NCBI RefSeq assembly: GCF_949628265.1
Contig: NC_088788.1
Coordinates: 34,954,335-35,018,334 of the forward strand
DNA from: Cloeon dipterum
Lineage: Eukaryota > Arthropoda > Insecta > Ephemeroptera > Baetidae
Direction of reading: 5' to 3'
DNA: 64,000 nucleotides
Shown here: one piece after another, positions 39,690 to 57,308 of the stretch
Layout of the letters: every line of letters begins with the position of its first letter
How positions within the stretch are numbered: position 1 is the first letter of the stretch
The notes under the pieces: model-generated
The model's input: the letters and a program-made list of their open reading frames with translations, nothing else
Told to the model about the DNA's origin: nothing
The model's database searches: none
Translations under genes and position numbers: made by a program

Positions 39690-42646
39690 TCAGTGCTTGC
39701 TCTTCTCGATGCTTTTGATGCCGACCAGTTGGCATGTTTTTTCATACAGGGCTTTGGTCAGATCTCCGTTATGGGCTTTCTCTGCCATGTTTGTCTCAGA
39801 GCAGTCCCTGGTTAATTTTTAATAATAATTTTGAAAATTCTGAATGCGTGCATGGTACTCACGCGAAGTATTTCCCAGTCGTTTTTTGTAATCCGGATTC
39901 GATGGCCAGGTAGACAGTGGTTTGACAACCCTGGTGAGGGTTTTTGGTGAAGAGCCAAATCCAGGGCACCATGGGTGCCTTCAGGATGATAGAGCTGCTG
40001 AAGGGCGAATGCCTCATGTGCTGCGTGCCGCGTACCATTCCAGGGTGCAGAGAGTTGAAAGTTACGCCGCTTCCTTTAAATTAAACATACAGAGAATTTG
40101 TGAAAAATCCTTTTACATTAGCCTGAAATACTATTTAAATTAGGGGAAAATCTAACATTTTCCCAGGTTGCCGTTGATTTGTGAGAAAATCGACTGCAAA
40201 GTTTGTTAATCAAGCATTGTCTCCCTACTGTAGAACCACGATTTATCTCAAAATTAAGGGATTTTCCCCAAAACACGCAAACCACTGGATAGAGAAAAGA
40301 GGGATCGAAATCAAGCAAAAAAATTGTTTTTATTTTTCAAGAAATATGGCAAAATCTAATTTAAAATAAAATCCAAACGTTACAACTGACGCCTGCAGGA
40401 TCATACTCATGCAATAATTTTCATGCGCGTGCCACGGCATACAGAATAGCTAAATTTAGTACAACGATTTTCTCACCCTTCAATCGTTTTGCCATTTCCA
40501 CTGTCATCATAACCAAGGCCAATTTGCTCTGACCAAACGCCTCGCGAGACGAGTAACACCCTTCCATGTTAAGGTTTTCCATGTGAATGTCTCCAGCAAA
40601 GTTTGCTACGCAGCTCACGTTGATCACTCGGCCCTTGCGCGCTTTCAGCTTTGGCAATAGGAGGTGGGTCAGCAGAAAAGGGCCTGTTTCACATTTCTAG
40701 TTTTAAAAGAAGTCTCAAAATGATTCATTTCACTTGCCTAAATAATTTGTTTGGAGATGAAACTCAAATCCGTCGACCGTCCTTCCTTCCGGGTGAAAAA
40801 CCACTCCTGCATTGTTGATCAAGATGTCCACCTCAGTGTTTCCTGTTAAAATTATTTTTTCAAGTACATACTTGTAAAACGAGTATTCCGTCAACTTCAT
40901 TATTTCGTCATCCGAACGTATGAATGAGAAATATTTGTGTTTTGTCTTTGTGAATTCGAGTATTTTGTCTTATTCACGATTTTTATCATCTTGATTGTGC
41001 CACAAAAACATTTTTCGTTCTGCTATTGTCGAAAAGATTGTATTTTAATGTTAGCGAAAACGTTTGTTCAAAAAGGGAACCTGACCAGAAGCTGTAGATT
41101 ACTTCAGAACTTCTTCTACGATTTGTGTAGCCGAGACAGATTTGAAGATGTGAGTGTCTGACGCTGACGGATCTGAACGTGACGCGGAGGATACCGTTTT
41201 TGAAGAAAACTAAGTGTTGATTTATGTGATAAGTATGAATGATTGCATTCTGAAGTAACCCATAATCAAAGTTGTTATTTGCCAAGACGTCATTTTAAAT
41301 TAAAATCGACGAAATTTAATCATTCTTAAAATTTATACCAATAACATTTTGATTTTCCGAACTAAATCCAACGAGCTAACAACCCAATTATTACTCTTTG
41401 AAACATAATTGGCATGAGGTCAAGAAAACTCTACGAAATTCATCATTCTCTACATACCATTTAAATATTTCTTTTAAATAATTATTTTTTTGTGTTTTAC
41501 GGGATGATTTTTGGAAATCTCTAAGATTCCATCTCCTCGTGGTGCAATATAAAAAAATGGTTCCTCTCGCTGAGCCCAATCAAACTCACCTACGTTAATT
41601 GAAGTTTATAATTAAAATTTTGGAAATGAGATCAGGATTTTGGATGAGATCAAGACGAGCCTTACGGTGGGCAATACTGATGGATAACACTCTAAATTTA
41701 GGGTTGAAAATATTTGCGAAACACGAAAAATTCGTGCAATTTCTTGAAAACAATTTTTTTATGAATAGTGATTATCCGTCAAAGAGCGATTTATACCTGG
41801 CAATCAGGTGAAACCTGAGTGTTTTAAAAATAATAGAATAATTACCTAAGTTGGCGACGAATTGCTTGATTGATTCAAAGCTGCACAAATCAAGCTTTTC
41901 CACGATTAGAACGGCGTTTTGCGCAACTTTTCGAACTTCGTCGCGCGCCTCTTCGCCCTTTTTCTCGTCTCTGCACGCCAGAATCAGTTTGGCGCCTGAA
42001 AGAAATAGTATGATTTTTAAATTTTACACGGAAGCCGTAGAAAAATAGCTAACGAATACAGCTTGTATGCAAATTTGTACATTTGCTTGAGTGCACGACA
42101 TATTCGTCCATAAAAAGTTGCACTCTTAGGCTTTCTATGCTCGGAGTGTCGTTACTACTACTTTTTTGCTGCTTGTATCCATCAAACACAACAAGTGGAG
42201 AATGTTGGATCAATGATTAATTTACTTGCGTGTAACGTAGTAGTTGGAAAATATTTATTTAAAAAAATATATATTTAGTAGTGATTTTTCATACCACTTT
42301 AAATTTTTTATTAAAAAAAATCCCGTTTTTTATTCCGAAATTTAATTAGCGTAAAAAAATCACCCTTCTTGGCTAGTTCCTTGGCCGTTTCGAGCCCGAT
42401 GCCGCAATTAGCTCCAGTGACGATGACCCACTTGCTGTCGATGCGCGCCTTGCTGGGGCAATCTGCTCCCCCCATGTACCCCCTGCAATGGACGAATGAA
42501 TAAAAAATGTGCGACTTGACAACCCTACGCACTCACTTGATGCAGGTGACGACGCCGACGAACAGGGCGACGACCCACGGCCACCAGCTGGACAGGGGGT
42601 CTTCGCCGAGGTACTTGACGAACTCTGGCGGCTCCGCGTCCACCAT
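39690..42646 (-). CDS. Retinol dehydrogenase-like SDR lacking the catalytic Tyr (likely pseudoenzyme)
   Basis: Exons in transcript order: 42537-42646, 42364-42482, 41846-41995, 40738-40842, 40477-40683, 39863-40073, 39690-39807, giving 339 residues. The N terminus has a hydrophobic anchor (WWPWVVALFVGVVTCIKG). The cofactor site TGANCGIG (about 59-66) and NNAGVV are intact. The YxxxK position reads AFGQSKLAL, so the catalytic Tyr is Phe211 while Lys215 is kept, and the usual VSS(I/V)AH is VSCVANF. Reductase activity is therefore doubtful, although cofactor binding may persist. The intron 40684-40737 uses a GCAAGT donor (GC-AG). Convergent with the 38049 SDR, from which it probably arose or with which it shares an ancestor. 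Confidence 0.88.
40145..40330 (-). repeat. Repeat family D copy (SDR intron)
   Basis: Minus-orientation copy containing AATCAAGCATTGTCTCCCTACTG, ACCACGATTTATCTCAAAATT and GGGATCGAAATCAAGC. It lies in the 404-bp intron between exons 39863-40073 and 40477-40683. Confidence 0.6.
40843..41845 (-). other. 1-kb intron of the SDR with repeat fragments
   Basis: No coding sequence. The part at 41395-41620 resembles the repeat at 13290-13590 (both contain CATAATTGGCATGAGGT or ACAATTGGCATGAGGT, then TCAAACT). It is followed directly by a half copy of the foldback family at about 41630-41720. Confidence 0.5.
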
Positions 42647-43101
42647 GGCGCTCCTTCCGCTGGCTGGAGTGACAAAAAGTGCTGCTCGACCGCGCTCGCT
42701 TTTTTGTCTGGCCGGATGGTTTAATTAAATCAACTATAGAGAAGGGGATCAAAAGAGGCGTGCCCGCCGTGTAAGGGCGTTTGATGCGAGCTGGAAGTTG
42801 GTAGTGTCTCCAGCCAGCCAGCCAGCCGCCTCCCCCATCTCTCCCCCTGCCGTCCTGCGCGCACTGCATCTCTGCATCCTCCCCCAATCCCACTTATCCC
42901 ACCGCTGACAGCGCGTGTGAATAATGAATGAAACGCAAAGCCTTATGGTCAACGAACCTTTTATTTACTTCCAGCAGCTTTCGGTACACATTTAGCCAAT
43001 CTGCTGTTTCCGTATAAATTCCAAATCGCAGTAAAACTTTGTGTAACAAATGGAAATAAATTTAAAACAACAATTTATTATCGGCGCTCCCTGGTGTCAC
43101 T
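42647..43101. other. SDR promoter region and Sec23 3' UTR
   Basis: The SDR upstream sequence contains a CAGC-rich tract near 42812-42835 and a C-rich segment. Sec23, on the minus strand, ends at 43102. On the minus strand AATAAA is present at about 43075-43080, a likely Sec23 poly(A) signal. Confidence 0.5.
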
Positions 43102-48807
<5,706 letters not shown>

Positions 48808-48845
48808 TCAGACTGTGCTCTCTTGGACTTCTTTCTGTTCAGACT

Positions 48846-50453
48846 GAAATTATAAAGACAGCCGGTTAAGTGTCAGTATTGTCAATGCGAGCACATCAGT
48901 CGAATTCTTCAGAGTTATTTAAATAAAATTTGACGAAAAATTACCAGAGAAGTGCCGAATTGACCACAATCCCTTGCTATGCTGACAGCCAGATGATGAT
49001 AGAACACAGACACGTCACAATTAAGCAGAGCTACCAACGTAACATTGGACTTGTGTTTACGTGTTGCGTATGTTGCGAAAGGGGGTAGGGAGGACACGCT
49101 CGATTCACACCTGATTCACACTATACTACATAGATTTCGATAATTTCCTAAAAGCACAATAAGCAGCAGAGTGAGCTCGCAATTCATTTTAAGCAATAAC
49201 TTGATCCTTTTTAATTGAAAACTATAAGAAATATTGATGGCGATGACATTTATTTTATAAACAGGGGGACTCACACTTTCCGCTCACTCACACTTCTAGC
49301 TCTCTGATGGGAAGAATCAATGCAATGCCCTATCCTAGCGAGAAGTAGAGTGAGTGTTGGGCGAAAAGATTGAGTCTGCCACATATATAATATTATTTAA
49401 AATGATTATTTATTCAGCAGTAAACGCATCTCTACATAAACTAATAAATCATAAAACAATAACATTATTAAATAAAGTTTTAAAAGATTATTATACGAAT
49501 GAAAAATAATATGAAATTATTGAACAATATTATTTCATAGTATTATTAAACGACAATAATATATTTTGACCCCAAATTTTTTGGAACCCCTGCCATGTCT
49601 AAATTTGATTGGACTATATTATTTAATACAATTCACGGCTATAATTTGAGTATAATTTCCACGCATCTGTTCTCATTATTGTTTTCATCTTTAGTTACTG
49701 AAAATTGTTAATGTATTGCTTAACTATTATACATAGCATTATCTCGACTGTGTCAAAAAACCTCAAGCATCATGTTATAAAAAAACGTAACAATCGAAGT
49801 CGTTTCGTCGTTTGGTGTCTAATAAATTAACTAAGTTAAATAATATAACGTTGATGCATGCGTTGTTGGCTGCGAAACTAATAGGTGCTCGGCGCTGCAA
49901 TCAATTTCGATTTAACGCGGCTCTGCTGCAGCTGCAGCCAATGCAGTTGCAGTAATGCGCTCAATGCTGGCATGATGTAAATTAAAAGTTGCTTCTCTTA
50001 CAAAAATATTTTAAAATTTTTTTCCAGAATGATCCATTCATGATGCGCTCTATCATGGAAGGAGACGCTTTTATCAAAGACATTTCCTCCACACTTCCTG
50101 AGAATTCTGAACTGTACCCGCCTAGAAATCTTTCACCCCAATATTTTCCAGATCTTAGAATTTTGAATAGCATTTTTGAATAAATCAACCTTTAAAAATA
50201 TATTGTTTGAATTTGTCGGACACTGGTAAATTTTACTGTTGGTAAAAGGTCTTGCGCCAGTTTGTTGCGGCATGAACAATATTATAAATAATAAACTTAT
50301 TTTCTAACAAATCTGGCATATTAAAAGTTTGAATTTATTTTGTTGCATGCTACATGGTTATTTTAAATTCCAGTCTAAAATTGAAATTATTGGACTGAAT
50401 AATATTAAAGAATATCGGAGGAACATTATGTACAAAGTTTGGAGGACACTGGC
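48846..50453. other. Intergenic region between Sec23 and Ndc80
   Basis: Probably includes the Sec23 5' UTR exon and promoter (about 48850-49150) and the Ndc80 3' UTR. It is very AT-rich at 49380-49850. On the minus strand AATAAA at about 50334-50339 is a likely Ndc80 poly(A) signal. Open frames on both strands at 49982-50188 match nothing I recognise. Confidence 0.45.
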
Positions 50454-53307
50454 TTACTTCTTTTCAGCCTTTTTCACACCTATGTTCTTGAATGGCTCGG
50501 TCACTCTTCGAGTCTGAAATACGGTCCAAAGATATTTAAAGTGTTTACATTGACATAGGATAAACTTACCAACTCCTCTGCAAATTCAGCTTGCCTTTGA
50601 AGGAATTTGGGGAAGAAGTAGCCCTCCAAAAACTCCTTTCTGAGTCTCAAATCTTCCTTTGCCTGCAGAGTGTCCCTGTGAAACGGTTTTTAGTGGATTG
50701 AAATAGATTGATTGGCAGTGATTTACTTGTTGATTTTGTCAATCATTTCCTGGACCTCCGCTAATTTGGGCATTGCCTCCAATTCCTTCTTCACTTTGCA
50801 ACATCTTTCTTGAGTGAGTTCAATCTTGGCCTTCAGCTCTTGCTCATTCTGAATGACATGGCAAATAAATCAGTGATTCAAACAAGCACATCTTTCTCAC
50901 CATTTGAGATTGGCCTTGCCGCTCAGTAATCATGCTGTCTAATTGATCGCATTCCTTTTTCAGTTTCTGCAGCTCATCGTTTAGAGTCGTCTTTGCCTCA
51001 TTCAACTGGAAATGTCAAAATTACAGCATTAACACATACATTAATATTAAATAATCATCTCACCTCTTCGATATCCTTCACCAGTTTAGCAAGGCACTGG
51101 GAATCTCTGTCATTTACATGCTCCATGGATTCAATGCCCTTGAGCCACATGGCTTTGGTCTCCAGCATGTTCTCCTTGGCGTTGTTGTGTGTCGGAGCGT
51201 GACTCCATTTGTACTTTTCTTGCAACTGGTGCTCCAGCACAATTTTGTTGATTTCGTGAATCAGGGAGCGAGTCTGAATGGGGAAAACTTGTCATTAAAG
51301 TTGGTTCATACAATTTTAAGTGAAAAAACGCACTTCTAATTGCAGCTTTGAGATCTTCAGGTCTGCGTTTCCAATCAGACGGTGCACGATTTCCAAATGC
51401 TCATTCTGACTTTTTATCTGCTCAGTGTACTGCTTGCACTGAGCGATGATGCTGTCTCTTTCTGTGGCCTTCAATATCTGGTTTTCAATCCGGTCACTGA
51501 GTTCGGAACACATGTCCTTGTAACGTTTGTTGTCGTTCTCTGCAACAGTGAAATATTCAGACTGTGAAATTAGCAATTTCCAAAATGTGCAACTGACCAA
51601 GAGACTTGATGGACTCCTTCTCAGTGTTGATTTTCGCCTTTAAAGTCCCCGAGGAAACCTTGTACTCTTCAATGGTCTGTCTGATTTCGTGGATTCTCTT
51701 TTCAATGATGTCCAGTTGCTGGACCTAATTAAATAGAGAATACAGATAATTGGAGAGCATGGTAAGAGCTATTATTACTTTTTCATCCTCCTCAATTTTG
51801 CGTGGGTCCTTTTCCATGACATCTATTTCCTGTTTCACAGATTCAATCTGGTTTGCCATCTCTGTATGCACATCAGGAGTGTCGTCACCAATCGCCTCGA
51901 CTGAAGGACAAATTTTAAAAATTGAATTCTTTGCGAATCGAAAACTTACAGAACATCCTGTCCACTTCTTCCTGTTCCAATTCAGGTTCCCCAGCCTTAG
52001 CATTCGAATACATGCCCAGAATGGTGAGGCTGGCCCCTTTGTGCATCTTGTTATCTGTGGTGTCTGTGAGGAAGCAACTTTTCTCAAAGTCCACAGTAGT
52101 CAGGATCTCAACGCAATCAACAAGCCAGGAGAGCATGGCCAAAATTTGAACTCCACCATGACCAGAACCAACTGCAAACAATGAGTTGTTACGGATGAGC
52201 ATCAACTCAACATTATTCATAAATTTTAAACACAGATCCCTTTTAAAAATCTTGAATGTTTAACCGTTTGAGACGCCGCCAAGGACCTCTGGTATTTTCT
52301 CACCTGCTATGAAACTAGACTTGCTGATGTTAGACGGATAGCCCAGATTCTTGATAATGTTGCTGATCTTGTCAGCGTAGTCACTGTTAGTGACGTTCGT
52401 GCTGGGGTCCAGTTCTCTGTAAATGGCGTTAAATACTTGCACCAGGGTGGAATTGCTTAGCGGCTTAAGTTTGATGTTTGCCATGGAAGGGGAGCAGCGT
52501 CGCAAAAAGTTCTGGATCTTGGAGATAGCGTTGCTTTGGAAATTTTTGTCGTTGATTGGCCTGGGATCTTTGGTTTTCTGGCCATTGATGGGAATGACAT
52601 GCAGTTTGGAACTGTGGCGCCTGCTTGAGGCACTTCCCCTTTGAAAAATAAAAGAAACTCTATGTAGTCTTGTTCCTCGTTTCTGTAAAAAGATGCCTAC
52701 CTGTTGGTTGAGGCGAGGCCACTGAATCCAGGGCTTTTGCTAGGATTTGGTCTCACTGGGGTTAGAAGGAGGCCTGCGGCGTTGTGCTGATCAAAGACTG
52801 CCATATCAAAAGTCCTTCTCTTGTCCAAGGCTGGAGGTTCCTGTGAGGATGACCTCCTCTTCCTTGTAGGAGCAGCATTCGAGCCATAACGACCAGCTCT
52901 TGAAGAGGATGGACCCGCCATAAAATCATTAGGCATCAAAGTTTGGCGGCTGTTCTGACTTTGTGGCTGTCTGCAAAAGTATTCAAGTCTATTAAGAATA
53001 TATCTATCTATATTACATAAAAATTTCTTAGATATTTATGTATATTATAAGTATGTATATATGGTATGTAACCTACCTACAAATGTCACAATATATGTAC
53101 TTAAATAAATATGTACTATTATTTAGTGGCGCAGTTTCCGTCAAATTCAACTTACGAGAAATATGAGGAATTTGCCGAATTCGCAGGTCTTGAAACTGAT
53201 GGCATTTCATTGTCCTGGCTTCCTTGACTCCCAGACATATAATAGCGGAAGCTTGATTTACGCCGCGTAGGGTTTGCTATTAAAGGTATGCTACTCTTCC
53301 TGCTCAT
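50454..53307 (-). CDS. Ndc80: Kinetochore protein Ndc80 (Hec1)
   Basis: Microtubule-binding subunit of the Ndc80 complex, linking kinetochores to spindle microtubules in mitosis. Exons in transcript order: 53156-53307, 52701-52970, 52265-52638, 51950-52171, 51779-51900, 51598-51724, 51334-51539, 51064-51273, 50901-51005, 50727-50848, 50570-50675, 50454-50513, giving 691 residues. The basic N-terminal tail has several RRKSS, KRRSSS and RRHSS sites, a pattern typical of Aurora B targets. KDPRPINDKNFQ opens the calponin-homology domain (roughly residues 150-310), ending near HGGVQILAMLSWLVDCVEI. The rest is long charged heptad-like coiled coil. The C terminus is short (TRRVTEPFKNIGVKKAEKK). An AG acceptor lies at 53318, and a 5' UTR exon ends at a GTGAGA donor near 53632. 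Confidence 0.93.
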
Positions 53308-53632
53308 CTTGTCCTTGCTAGAAATTAAAGTATGTACATATATACATTTATGTTCATAAATAATGTGCAAGTAATGTAACACTATTTAATTCGCATTATT
53401 AATTCCTTAGACATGCTGCGATAATTTTTAAGGAATCGTAAAATTTAATCATACACATACACACATATCTTACATATAAATTATGTACTATTATAAATAA
53501 AAATGCACGCCAACCTGTTTGGGCAGCTCAGCACGTAAAAAGCAAAAGCACCGTCGATATAATGTATCTATTAAGCAAATTTGAAAAATGTGTAGGTGAA
53601 CAGAACAAATTCAACGACCAACGTTCTCACCT

Positions 53633-54290
53633 CAGTTTCACTGTAAGTGTGCCTGCCCGCCCTCAGCTGGAGCGATAGTTCGGATACGCGCCAAATGGTC
53701 CGTTGAGAAGAAGTGGGATGAGCAGCATTCCCACTTTTCAGTTTTTGTTACCGCTACCGCCATCTGTGTCCACTGTCCCAAACTATAAAGCACGCTGCAG
53801 GACTGGGATCTGTAAGGGAAGCGTTAGCATTGCTCTTGTACCGTGACAATCGTGACTACGAATACGAAAGTGGCGGTGCGGGTGAGCAGCATTAACAACG
53901 CATAAGAAGCTCGCGCTCAGATTGCAGCTTGCGAGAACGAGGAGCAACTTGGCCCGGTGATTAAGGATTTGTCGGTGAGGTTCAGCATTATTTACATTGC
54001 CGAGTGATCTGTAAACAAATTTATTGTTTCTATTCCAGGCCTCATTTTCAATCGGTGCGGTTGTTCAGGTTACATCTTTTGATGCATTAATCAGCAGCCT
54101 AGACCGCGATAGTTAATCTCTGTCCAAAAATCTCTGCATTGTCCAGGGTCTCCTAATTCAGCAGGTGAGATTCGGATTTTCAGTGCTTGCTGTTTGCGTT
54201 TGCATGAAGAAATTGTTTTAAATTTATAGCATTTAGAGCTCAAATTACATTATTCAGTCCAGTTTATTTATGTTGTACATAATTTTTCAG
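53633..54290. promoter_or_regulatory. Shared head-to-head promoter region of Ndc80 and HDAC1
   Basis: The 5' ends of Ndc80 (minus) and HDAC1 (plus) diverge from here. GCGCCAAA at 53688-53695 matches the E2F consensus (TTTGGCGC on the minus strand), fitting a cell-cycle gene. The probable Ndc80 leader exon begins just left of it. HDAC1 has an AG acceptor immediately before its ATG, so its leader exon also lies in this interval. Transcription start sites cannot be fixed from sequence. Confidence 0.5.
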
Positions 54291-54291
54291 A

Positions 54292-56859
54292 ATGACCACT
54301 CAAACACCACACAACCGCCGAAAGGTGTGCTACTACTACGATAGTGACATTGGCAACTACTACTACGGGCAGGGACACCCGATGAAGCCGCACCGCATGC
54401 GGATGACCCACAACCTGCTGCTGAACTATGGCCTCTATCGCAAAATGGAAATTTACCGGCCATACAAGGCTACGGGCGATGAGATGACCAAGTTCCATAG
54501 TGATGACTACATCCAATTCCTACGGTCCATCCGACCGGACAACATGTCCGACTATGGCAAACAAATGCAGAGATGTGAGTCAAAATATTGCTTCCCCTTC
54601 GCAAACATACCCTAATTTCTGAGAGATCAAATCCGCATTTTGTCGACAAGTGTTTCAAATAAAACAAATTTTATTTTGCAGTCAACGTCGGTGAAGATTG
54701 TCCTGTATTTGATGGGCTCTTTGAGTTTTGCCAGCTGTCGGCCGGAGGCTCCGTGGCAGCCGCTGTCAAAATCAACAAGCAAGCGTCAGACATTTGCATC
54801 AACTGGGGTGGCGGACTGCACCACGCCAAAAAGTCTGAGGCGTCGGGCTTCTGCTACGTCAACGACATTGTCCTTGGAATCCTTGAGCTTCTCAAATATC
54901 ACCAGCGGGTGTTGTACATCGACATCGACGTCCACCATGGCGATGGAGTCGAGGAGGCTTTTTACACCACAGACCGTGTGATGTGCGTCTCTTTCCACAA
55001 GTATGGAGAGTACTTCCCTGGAACTGGTGATCTCAAGGATATCGGCGCGGGAAAGGTAAATTTGTTTACTTTCGTGATGTTTACATGGACCACTAGTCCA
55101 TAGGTTTTAATCTAGCATTGTTTTCGAGTTACGTGTACTGTAAAAATATTTAGGAAAAATTTAAAATCAATTTAGAAACAAACTATGTTTGATCGTGATG
55201 ATTTTTATGAGTTAATTTGACTTTGTAAATCATTATGAACCTATATGCGAGAGCTGCGCATGCGTCAGAGCTGGCTGGAACAAAGTCATTCGTAATGGCA
55301 TTCTCTCTGTAAGTGCTCAAACCAGCTGTGACGCATGCGCACTTCTTGGATATTTTAGATTCATATTGTTTTGGCGGGAAAAGGTTCTACTTGTGCTACG
55401 CACGTCGCTCTGGACCTTTTGGTCGGAAAAAATATCCACTCTACCTGATTTGACCCTCAAGAATCGATTTGGTGTGCTCGGAAACTTCGTCAAAGACGGT
55501 CTTTTATAAGAATAAAATTTTCTATTGCTCTTACTGTCTCAAGAAAGCTTATTTCTAGCTCTTATACAAACACAATCTAATGTAAGCTCTGTTATTTTGT
55601 GATTTCAGGGCAAGTATTACTCGGTGAACATACCGCTGAGGGACGGCATCGACGACGAGAGCTACGAGAGCGTGTTCAAGCCAATCATCGCCAAGGTGAT
55701 GGAGACATTCCAGCCGAACGCAGTGGTGCTGCAGTGCGGCGCGGACTCACTGACCGGCGACCGGCTTGGCTGCTTCAACTTGACCATCAAGGGACACGGC
55801 AAGTGCGTCGAGTTCGTCAAGAAGTACAACATCCCGCTGCTGATGGTGGGTGGTGGCGGCTACACAATACGCAACGTGTCGCGCTGCTGGACCTACGAGA
55901 CGGCGGTCGCGCTCGGCGAGGAGATCCCTAACGAGCTGCCCTACACAGACTACTTCGAGTACTTTGGGCCAGACTTCAAGCTGCACATCAGCCCATCCAA
56001 CATGACCAACCAGAACACAAACGAGTACCTGGACAAGATCAAGAACCAGCTGTTCGAGAACCTGCGCATGCTACCGCACGCGCCAAGCGTGCAGATGCAG
56101 GCCATTCCAGAGGACGCCATGCAGGTGGACAGGGAGGACGACGACAACCCAGACAGCCGGCAGAACCAGGCCGACAAGGACAAACGGGTGTCCGCCAACA
56201 ATGAGTTCTCCGACAGTGAGGACGAGGGCGACCGAAAGGAGCAGAAATCTCACAAGGGAAAGAAGCCCAGACTGGAAAAGCTTGAGAACAAAATCAAGGC
56301 CGACGAGAAACCTGTCGAAGACACAAAAGACAATGGTGAGTAACAACTGTATTTTCCCCCAACAATGAACTTTTTTCGCCGCCTAAACCATATGAATGCG
56401 AGAAGTGCGCGTGCGTCAGAGCTGGTTTGAGCACTTGCAGAGAGATCGCCTGTACGAATGACTGTCAGATCCTGCCAGCTCTGACGCATGCGCAGTTCAC
56501 GCAAATAGGTTCAGATTGTTTTGGCGGCAAAAAAAGTTCGCACGTCGCGCTGGGTGTTTTGGTCAGGAAAAATATCCATTTTACCTAATCCGACCCTCAA
56601 GAATCGATTGGTGTGCTCAGACTCCGTAAAAGATGGTCTTTAACGACCCAAAGGGCCGAAATACATTTCTTCCAGCACATTTCAATTTTTGACTCTTTTT
56701 CACTGGTGGGTACCAGCTGCCCACGTGTCCCAAAATTTGCCAGCTGGCGCAGCGCGGCTGGCAGAGACCTCTACCTACTTGATTTTGTTTCTAAAATGCT
56801 GTTAACCACTTGAATTTTATGTTGCAGGTGCTAGTAATGCAACGGCCTCGGCACAGTAA
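54292..56859 (+). CDS. HDAC1: Class I histone deacetylase HDAC1/Rpd3
   Basis: Zn-dependent removal of acetyl groups from histone lysines, the catalytic core of Sin3, NuRD and CoREST complexes in the nucleus. Exons: 54292-54574, 54682-55055, 55609-56335, 56828-56859, giving 471 residues. Starts [20 protein letters not shown]. The catalytic His pair is His141/His142 in [15 protein letters not shown]. Zn ligands are Asp177 and His179 in DIDVHHGDG and Asp265 in [13 protein letters not shown]; the transition-state Tyr is in GGGGYT. The tail is acidic then basic ([21 protein letters not shown], with CK2-type serines) as in HDAC1/2, ending in a tiny last exon ASNATASAQ. Introns 2 and 3 each carry a copy of the same foldback repeat. 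AATAAA near 57256 is a likely poly(A) signal, about 50 bp from the stop of the convergent SelM-like gene. Confidence 0.97.
55235..55512 (+). mobile_element. Foldback repeat, copy 1 (HDAC1 intron 2)
   Basis: A hairpin with arms GCGCATGCGTCAGAGCTGGC (from 55256) and CCAGCTGTGACGCATGCGC (to about 55340) surrounds a ~40-bp loop. It is followed by ~170 bp including TTTTGGTCGGAAAAAATATC and TCAAGAATCGATTTGGTGTG. The flank matches copy 2 in HDAC1 intron 3 in the same orientation. Non-coding; probably a non-autonomous DNA element. Confidence 0.75.
56366..56640 (+). mobile_element. Foldback repeat, copy 2 (HDAC1 intron 3)
   Basis: Same family as 55235-55512. The right flank (TTTTGGTCAGGAAAAATATC, TCAAGAATCGATTGGTGTG) is parallel to copy 1, but the central hairpin with its loop is reverse-complemented. 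Here the left arm also extends out to TTTTTTCGCCGCCTAAACC, giving a longer inverted repeat with TTTTGGCGGCAAAAAAA. Copy e of the AGAGGTCTCAGC MITE follows immediately. Confidence 0.75.
56641..56774 (+). mobile_element. MITE family A, copy e (HDAC1 intron 3, right half)
   Basis: TTAACGACCCAAAGGGCC leads into CAATTTTTGACTCTTTTTCACTGG and ends GCAGAGACCTCTA. It abuts the right end of foldback copy 2; the left half of the MITE is missing, so one element probably inserted into or recombined with the other. Confidence 0.6.
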
Positions 56860-57308
56860 TTGCGTTCAGGTATTATGAAAAAAGCCAAAATTGACTATTT
56901 AATTTTTGGTAATCGGCCTTGTGTAGTTAATAAGAGATTTTACGGTTGAAAGTGGCTCAATAATGATTGCTGGTGCATCTTGAGAATATTTTTGACGCAA
57001 TATCTACGAAAAGAAACAAGTTGTCCGCATTTAAAAGAATCCAGTTTCTTCCTCCTTGTATTCAGCGAAAAAGACTGTACATTATCACGAACCTTTTAAT
57101 CACTTATGATGATTCAGCTCCCAACCTTGTCTTTCAAGTTAAGATTTTGGTTTTTAAATTGCAAAATAGAACTCCCGATTTCATAAGTTACTGAAAAGCC
57201 TCCTTTGTTCTTTGTCTCATCTCTTTTTTTACTTCTTTTGATACAATTTCAGGTCAATAAAATATGACGCGTGAGTTAAAAAAAAATACAATTTTCTTTC
57301 AATATCAA
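56860..57308. other. HDAC1 3' UTR and intergenic gap
   Basis: AT-rich with no domain-bearing frame. It contains AATAAA at about 57256, and the minus-strand SelM-like gene ends at 57309, so the two genes nearly abut tail to tail. Confidence 0.5.

Noticed and set aside
42800-42850. CAGC-rich tract as a coding or microsatellite expansion
   Set aside because: Only about four to five CAGC units, upstream of the SDR start and not within an exon.
49982-50188. Open frames on both strands between Sec23 and Ndc80
   Set aside because: Neither shows a domain, a signal peptide or plausible splice partners; both lie downstream of the Ndc80 stop.
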